Origin: Eubacteriales bacterium
GTDB taxonomy: Bacteria; Bacillota; Clostridia; Lachnospirales; Lachnospiraceae
Length of the DNA stretch: 37,952 nucleotides
Assembly: GCA_030537135.1 (NCBI GenBank)
Contig: JAUNOP010000027.1
Span: 1-37,952 of the forward strand
Direction: 5' to 3'
Part shown: in pieces, positions 33,705 to 37,952 of the stretch
Position numbering within the stretch: the stretch's first letter is position 1
Layout: each line of letters starts with the position of its first letter
Made by a program: the position numbers and the translations under genes
Notes under the pieces: generated by a model
Told to the model about the DNA's origin: nothing
The model's database searches: none
The model's input: the letters and a program-made list of their open reading frames with translations, nothing else

Positions 33705-33734
33705 TATCAGGAGGGGCTTGTCCCCCTCCTGATA
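33705..33734. terminator. Terminator hairpin downstream of uvrA
   Basis: TATCAGGAGGGG (33705-33716) pairs perfectly with CCCCTCCTGATA (33723-33734) around six bases. A second imperfect stem, ACAAGCAAGTCCCC (33734-33747) with GGGGACTTACTTGT (33781-33794), reaches into the last uvrA codons. No long U-run follows. Confidence 0.6.
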
Positions 33735-33764
33735 CAAGCAAGTCCCCGCCCACTGCTTATTTCT

Positions 33765-36635
33765 CTACGAAATTGAAGCAGGGGACTTACTTGTTTTGGT
33801 TAAATATCTTGCCACAAACTGTCCTGTGTAAGAAACAGGATTTTTCGCAACCTCCTCAGGAGTTCCCTTTGCAATGACCGTTCCGCCTCTGTCTCCTCCT
33901 TCAGGCCCTATATCAATAATATAATCAGCTGTTTTAATCACATCCAGGTTATGCTCTATGACAATCACCGTGTTCTTCCCGTCTGCAAGCCTGTGGAGAA
34001 TCTCAATGAGCTTGTGTACATCTGCAAAATGAAGACCAGTCGTAGGCTCATCCAGAATATAAATCGTTCTGCCTGTGCTTCGTCTGGAAAGCTCTGCTGC
34101 AAGCTTGATTCTCTGAGCCTCTCCTCCTGAAAGCTCTGTGGAAGGCTGTCCCAGCCGAATATAGGAGAGTCCCACGTCATACAGGGTCTGAATCTTTCTC
34201 TTAATAGAAGGGACTGCATCAAAAAATCCCAAAGCCTCCTCCACAGTCATATTCAGCACATCATAAATGCTCTTTCCTTTATACTTAACCTCCAGAGTCT
34301 CTCTGTTATACCGCCTGCCTCTGCATACCTCGCAGGGAACATAGACGTCCGGAAGAAAATGCATTTCTATCTTGATAATTCCATCTCCTGCACACGCTTC
34401 ACAGCGGCCTCCCTTCACATTGAAGCTAAAACGGCCTTTTTTGTAGCCTCTTGCCTTGGCGTCTGCCGTAGAAGCAAACAAGTCGCGAATCTGGTCAAAC
34501 ACCCCTGTATAGGTTGCAGGATTGGAACGAGGCGTTCTTCCAATCGGGGACTGATCAATATTAATCACCTTATCCAGCTGCTCTGCTCCCTCAATTCCTG
34601 CGTTTTTGCCTGGGATGGTATGCGCACGGTTCAAAACCTTTGCCAGATATTTATACAGAATCTCATTTACCAGAGAGCTTTTTCCTGAGCCTGATACGCC
34701 CGTGACGCAGGTAAATACGCCCAGCGGAAAGCTCACGTCAATATTCTTGAGATTATTCTCTTCCGCTTTCTTCACCTTAAGCCAGCCGGACGGAGTTCTG
34801 CGCGTCTTTGGCACTGGTATCTTCCTCCTGCCTCCAAGGTAAGCGCCTGTGATGGAATTTTCATTTTGTATTAAGTCCTCAGCCTTTCCCATTGCAACCA
34901 GCTCTCCGCCATGTTCTCCTGCTCCGGGACCTATATCTACAATGCAGTCGGCAGCACGCATCGTATCCTCATCGTGTTCCACCACTATCAGGCTGTTTCC
35001 CATATCACGAAGGTGAAGCAGAGTCTTAAGGAGCTTATCATTGTCTCTCTGATGAAGTCCAATACTCGGCTCATCCAGAATATAAGCTACTCCGACCAGA
35101 CCAGAGCCAATCTGTGTGGCCAAACGAATTCTCTGCGCCTCTCCTCCTGAAAGGCTTCCAGTAGCTCTTGCAAGAGTCAGATATTCCAGTCCCACATCCA
35201 TCAGGAATTGAATTCTGGAGCGGATTTCCTTTAGAATCTGCTTTCCAATCAGATTCTGCTGTTCTGTCAGGGAGAGATTTCTCATAAATTCTGTAAGCTT
35301 CTCAATAGACATTGAGGTAATCTCATAAATATTAAGTCCCCCCACAGTGACAGCCAAGGCTCCCTTCTTAAGTCTTCTTCCCTTGCAGGCCGGACAGGGA
35401 GTAATATTCATATAACTCTCATATTCCTGCTTCATAAGCTCAGAGCCTGTCTCCCGATACCTCTGCTCCACATTCTTGATAAGTCCTGGAAAGGCCACGT
35501 CATAGACGCCCTCTCCTCTTTGTCCCTTATAGTGAACCTTCACAGAGCGTCCGTTTGTTCCATAGAGCAGCATGTCCTGAATGTCCTGCGGATAATCCTG
35601 GAACGGCACAGACAGGCTGAAGCCATATTCTGCAGAAAGAGCATCCAAAATTGCTCTTGTAAAGCTGCCCTTGTCTGTGCAGGACTGCCAGCCTGTCACT
35701 GCAATGGCTCCCTCTTCAATACTGAGGCTTCTGTCTGGTATCATAAGCTCTGGTGAAAACTCCATCCTATAGCCAAGGCCGGCGCAGTCTGGACAGGCGC
35801 CAAAGGGATTATTAAAGGAAAAGCTTCTCGGTTCAATCTCTTCCACACTGATTCCGCAGTCTGGACAGGAAAAGCTCTGGCTAAAGGTCATAACTGTTCC
35901 ATCCATTCTGTCAATCATCAGAAGGCCATCCGACAAGTCCAAAACAGTCTCTATGGAATCTGTAAGACGTCTCTCAATTCCCGGTTTTACCACCAGACGA
36001 TCCACTACAATCTCAATGTTATGCTTAAGATTCTTGTCCAGACGAATTTCCTCTGTCAGCTCATACAGGCTTCCGTCAATCTGAACCCTCACATAGCCGC
36101 TCTTTCTGGCCTGATCAAGAAGCTTTGCATGGGTTCCCTTGCGTCCGCGAACCACCGGAGCAAGCACCTGAATTCTGCTCCTCTCAGGCAGAGCCATAAT
36201 CTGATCCACCATCTGATCCACAGACTGTCTGCTGATTTCCCTTCCGCATTTTGGACAATGGGGAATTCCGATTCTTGCATACAAAAGGCGAAAATAATCA
36301 TAAATCTCTGTGACTGTTCCTACAGTAGAACGAGGATTCCGATTCGTAGATTTCTGATCTATGGAAATTGCAGGAGGAAGCCCTTCTATCAACTCCACAT
36401 CAGGCTTTTCCATTTGTCCCAAAAACTGCCTTGCATAAGATGACAGAGATTCCATATATCTTCTCTGTCCTTCTGCATAAATAGTATCAAATGCTAGGGA
36501 AGACTTTCCTGAACCGCTCAATCCTGTCAGTACTACCAATTCATTTCTTGGAATATCCACATTCAAATGCTTCAGATTATTTACATTTGCGCCGCGTATT
36601 TTAATAAAAGGTTTTTTCAATCGATTCTCAGGCAT
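33765..36635 (-). CDS. uvrA: Excinuclease ABC subunit UvrA
   Basis: 956 residues, full length, with GAGAGGAT before the ATG. Two ABC modules: [12 protein letters not shown] and [15 protein letters not shown] (Walker A), [16 protein letters not shown] and [17 protein letters not shown] (signatures). Zinc-binding CPKCG, CPDCG...CPDCAGLGY and [16 protein letters not shown]...CEVCRG are present. UvrA finds helix-distorting lesions and loads UvrB in nucleotide excision repair. uvrB is not adjacent, although the two are often neighbours. A promoter with a LexA-type site directly precedes the gene, so it is probably induced in the SOS response. The C-terminal tail ([13 protein letters not shown]) overlaps a stem-loop. 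Confidence 0.98.
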   Translation of the reverse strand: MPENRLKKPFIKIRGANVNNLKHLNVDIPRNELVVLTGLSGSGKSSLAFDTIYAEGQRRYMESLSSYARQFLGQMEKPDVELIEGLPPAISIDQKSTNRNPRSTVGTVTEIYDYFRLLYARIGIPHCPKCGREISRQSVDQMVDQIMALPERSRIQVLAPVVRGRKGTHAKLLDQARKSGYVRVQIDGSLYELTEEIRLDKNLKHNIEIVVDRLVVKPGIERRLTDSIETVLDLSDGLLMIDRMDGTVMTFSQSFSCPDCGISVEEIEPRSFSFNNPFGACPDCAGLGYRMEFSPELMIPDRSLSIEEGAIAVTGWQSCTDKGSFTRAILDALSAEYGFSLSVPFQDYPQDIQDMLLYGTNGRSVKVHYKGQRGEGVYDVAFPGLIKNVEQRYRETGSELMKQEYESYMNITPCPACKGRRLKKGALAVTVGGLNIYEITSMSIEKLTEFMRNLSLTEQQNLIGKQILKEIRSRIQFLMDVGLEYLTLARATGSLSGGEAQRIRLATQIGSGLVGVAYILDEPSIGLHQRDNDKLLKTLLHLRDMGNSLIVVEHDEDTMRAADCIVDIGPGAGEHGGELVAMGKAEDLIQNENSITGAYLGGRRKIPVPKTRRTPSGWLKVKKAEENNLKNIDVSFPLGVFTCVTGVSGSGKSSLVNEILYKYLAKVLNRAHTIPGKNAGIEGAEQLDKVINIDQSPIGRTPRSNPATYTGVFDQIRDLFASTADAKARGYKKGRFSFNVKGGRCEACAGDGIIKIEMHFLPDVYVPCEVCRGRRYNRETLEVKYKGKSIYDVLNMTVEEALGFFDAVPSIKRKIQTLYDVGLSYIRLGQPSTELSGGEAQRIKLAAELSRRSTGRTIYILDEPTTGLHFADVHKLIEILHRLADGKNTVIVIEHNLDVIKTADYIIDIGPEGGDRGGTVIAKGTPEEVAKNPVSYTGQFVARYLTKTSKSPASIS

Positions 36636-36657
36636 GGTTCTATCCTCTCTTTATAAA

Positions 36658-36671
36658 CGAATATATGTTCT
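36658..36671. promoter_or_regulatory. LexA (SOS) box upstream of uvrA
   Basis: CGAATATATGTTCT fits the Gram-positive LexA operator plan CGAAC-N4-GTTCG with one change in each half. It sits just downstream of the uvrA -10, where bound LexA would block transcription. Confidence 0.7.
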
Positions 36672-36699
36672 ATTCTATCATAAAATCCCAAGAATGCAA
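36672..36699 (-). promoter_or_regulatory. uvrA promoter
   Basis: Minus strand TTGCAT (36694-36699), 16 bases, TAGAAT (36672-36677). It lies in the 85-base gap between hemW and uvrA and overlaps the LexA box at the start-site side. Confidence 0.65.
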
Positions 36700-36720
36700 G
36701 GGGAAATCTCAAAACTCTGT

Positions 36721-37893
36721 TTATCCTGTTCTTTCGCAGGAATCTAGTAAAAAATCTGCTAAAATGATATTGCTCACATCAATTCCACGGGCAGTCAGCC
36801 GAAGGCATCCTTCTTTTTTTTCCAGAAAGCCCTGTGCAATATAACGCTCCATAACAGCTCCATAAAAATCCTCAAGCTTTGCCTGAAAGGTATCTGAAAA
36901 TTCCTTTTCCCTCACACCCTCCCGCATACGAAGTCCCAGAATCATGGTTTCCTCTATCTGCTCTCTGCGCCCAAGCTTCTCCTGATTTTGTCGAATAAGC
37001 TGCAGATGCGAGCTGTTCCCCAGATATTTTTTCAGACTTCTTTCATTAGAAAAACGCACTTCATCCAAAAGAGAGGCTGCCCCAATTCCAAAACCAAGAT
37101 AATTTCTGCGCCTCCAGTAGCCCTCATTATGCCTGCAGGAAAATCCAGGCTTTGCGTAATTAGAAATCTCGTACTGAAAAAATCCATATTCTCTGAGAAT
37201 TTCTCCTGTTCTCCAATACATGCGCCTCTCTGTATCTTCATCCGGAAGGTCTAAATCCTGCTGGTAAAAACGAGTTCCCTTCTCCACAATAAGACTGTAC
37301 GCGGAAATATGCTCGACTCCCAGCTCTGCTGCCGTGCAAAGGCTCTTCTCCCAGCTCTCAAGGCTCTGTCCTGGAAGGCCTGACATCAAGTCAACATTGA
37401 TATTGTCAAAGCCCTTATCACGAGCCATGTAAAAGCTCTCCAGAAACTGGGAAAAGCTGTGAATACGTCCCAGCCTTTGAAGCTCCTCATCGTGAACAGA
37501 CTGACATCCAATGCTCAGTCTGTTGATTCCCACGTTTCTGTAGGCAGCAAGCTTTTCCTGACTCAGGGTTCCTGGATTTGCCTCAAGCGTAATCTCCGCA
37601 TCCTTCTGAAAGGAAAAGGACTCCCAAAGCAAAGCCATTGTTTTCTCAATTTCCGCAGCCTCTGCCAGAGAGGGCGTACCACCTCCCCAGAAAACAGTAC
37701 TTACCCTCCTGTCTGCGACAAGCCTGGAGGCCTCTCGAATTTCTGCTCGCAGCGCCTCAAAATACAGCCTCTGCGTCTCCTTTGCATATGCTCCTGACAG
37801 AAAATCACAGTAATTACACTTTTTTATGCAAAAAGGAATATGGATATAAAGCTCCAGCTCATTTCCGGCAGAGGAATTCTGTTTAGTATCCAT
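36721..37893 (-). CDS. hemW: HemW-type radical SAM protein
   Basis: 390 residues from ATG MDTKQNSSAG; further in-frame ATGs upstream fall in another gene's coding tail and are discounted. The cluster motif YIHIPFCIKKCNYCDF (CxxxCxxCxF) distinguishes HemW from true coproporphyrinogen oxidase HemN, which has CxxxCxxCxC. VFWGGGTPS and ITLEANPGTL follow, then NRLSIGCQS, and the C-terminal HemN-like domain (ETMILGLRMREGV). HemW is a heme chaperone or heme-binding protein, often mislabelled as an oxidase. The start overlaps the preceding stop by eleven bases, with GGAAG as a weak ribosome site, so translation is probably coupled. Confidence 0.92.
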   Translation of the reverse strand: MDTKQNSSAGNELELYIHIPFCIKKCNYCDFLSGAYAKETQRLYFEALRAEIREASRLVADRRVSTVFWGGGTPSLAEAAEIEKTMALLWESFSFQKDAEITLEANPGTLSQEKLAAYRNVGINRLSIGCQSVHDEELQRLGRIHSFSQFLESFYMARDKGFDNINVDLMSGLPGQSLESWEKSLCTAAELGVEHISAYSLIVEKGTRFYQQDLDLPDEDTERRMYWRTGEILREYGFFQYEISNYAKPGFSCRHNEGYWRRRNYLGFGIGAASLLDEVRFSNERSLKKYLGNSSHLQLIRQNQEKLGRREQIEETMILGLRMREGVREKEFSDTFQAKLEDFYGAVMERYIAQGFLEKKEGCLRLTARGIDVSNIILADFLLDSCERTG

Positions 37894-37952
37894 AATAGCT
37901 TCCATAACCATAGGTGTCTCCATACGTATCATAACCATAGCTGTTTCCATAG
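37883..37952 (-). CDS. C-terminal fragment of a Tyr/Gly-rich protein
   Basis: Only the last 22 codons and the TAA stop (37883-37885) lie in the window. The translated tail has 9 Tyr and 6 Gly in 22 residues (ending GSYYGY). Such tyrosine clusters occur at the C-termini of bacterial tyrosine kinases of the CpsD/Wzc type, where they are autophosphorylated, but Gly/Tyr-rich tails occur in other proteins too. It is the gene upstream of hemW and overlaps it. Nothing else can be said without flanking sequence. Confidence 0.6.
   Translation of the reverse strand, partial: YGNSYGYDTYGDTYGYGSYYGY

Noticed and set aside
37894-37950. N-terminal extension of hemW starting METAMVMIRM
   Set aside because: Those codons are the out-of-frame reading of the Tyr/Gly-rich tail of the upstream gene; the methionines are an artefact of its repeated sequence.

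Overview
The window looks like chromosome of a low-to-mid GC Gram-positive anaerobe of the class Clostridia, most likely Lachnospiraceae. The grounds are the protein style (GH25 lysozyme and L,D-transpeptidase carrying cell-wall-binding repeats, CdaA/CdaR, a lone MreB-type protein, MerR fusions), strong AGGAGG-type ribosome binding sites, and compact operons almost all on the minus strand. No species is named because nothing here could be searched. There are no tRNA or rRNA genes, no transposases, no CRISPR array and no prophage.

Layout. (1) 1-1169 (+): 3' part of a D-Ala-D-Ala carboxypeptidase, ending at a bidirectional terminator. (2) 1294-19212 (-): an 18 kb surface-glycan operon with a good sigma-A promoter at 19236-19264. 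In transcription order it encodes an ATP-grasp ligase, two SMR/EamA-type small membrane proteins, a GtrB/CsbB-like polyprenyl-phosphate glycosyltransferase, a WecE-type sugar aminotransferase, a MerR-methyltransferase fusion, RfbC, the ABC exporter permease and ATPase (Wzm/Wzt with a glycan-binding C-terminal domain), a methyltransferase/kinase-like/coiled-coil protein resembling WbdD in architecture, two paralogous bimodular GT2 glycosyltransferases and a YfhO-family membrane protein. A divergent WbqC-family gene (19494-20186, +) flanks it. (3) 20387-24903 (-): two secreted wall enzymes, a GH25 muramidase and a YkuD L,D-transpeptidase, both with aromatic cell-wall-binding repeats. (4) 24974-29115 (-): HPr-like protein, CdaR, CdaA and two uncharacterised membrane proteins. 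(5) 29213-37893 (-): comF, recD2, an mreB-type gene, uvrA with its own promoter and a LexA-type box, and hemW. (6) The right edge holds the last 22 codons of a Tyr/Gly-rich protein that overlaps hemW.

How it fits together (inference). The glycan operon looks like two linked machines. One makes a deoxyhexose, probably rhamnose-containing, polymer inside the cell, may cap it with the WbdD-like protein, and exports it through Wzm/Wzt. The other makes a lipid-linked 4-amino-4,6-dideoxyhexose (WecE, possibly acylated by the ATP-grasp or WbqC protein), loads it on undecaprenyl phosphate (GtrB-like), flips it (SMR pair) and adds it outside the cell (YfhO, a GT-C family). This parallels the CsbB/YfhO and streptococcal GacI-L arrangements. 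rmlA, rmlB and rmlD are not in the window and would have to be elsewhere.

Two families of small palindromic intergenic repeats are scattered through the window, each in a short and a long form: four copies of an AAGCGGAT/ATCCGCTT element and two of a TACTGTTCAC element.
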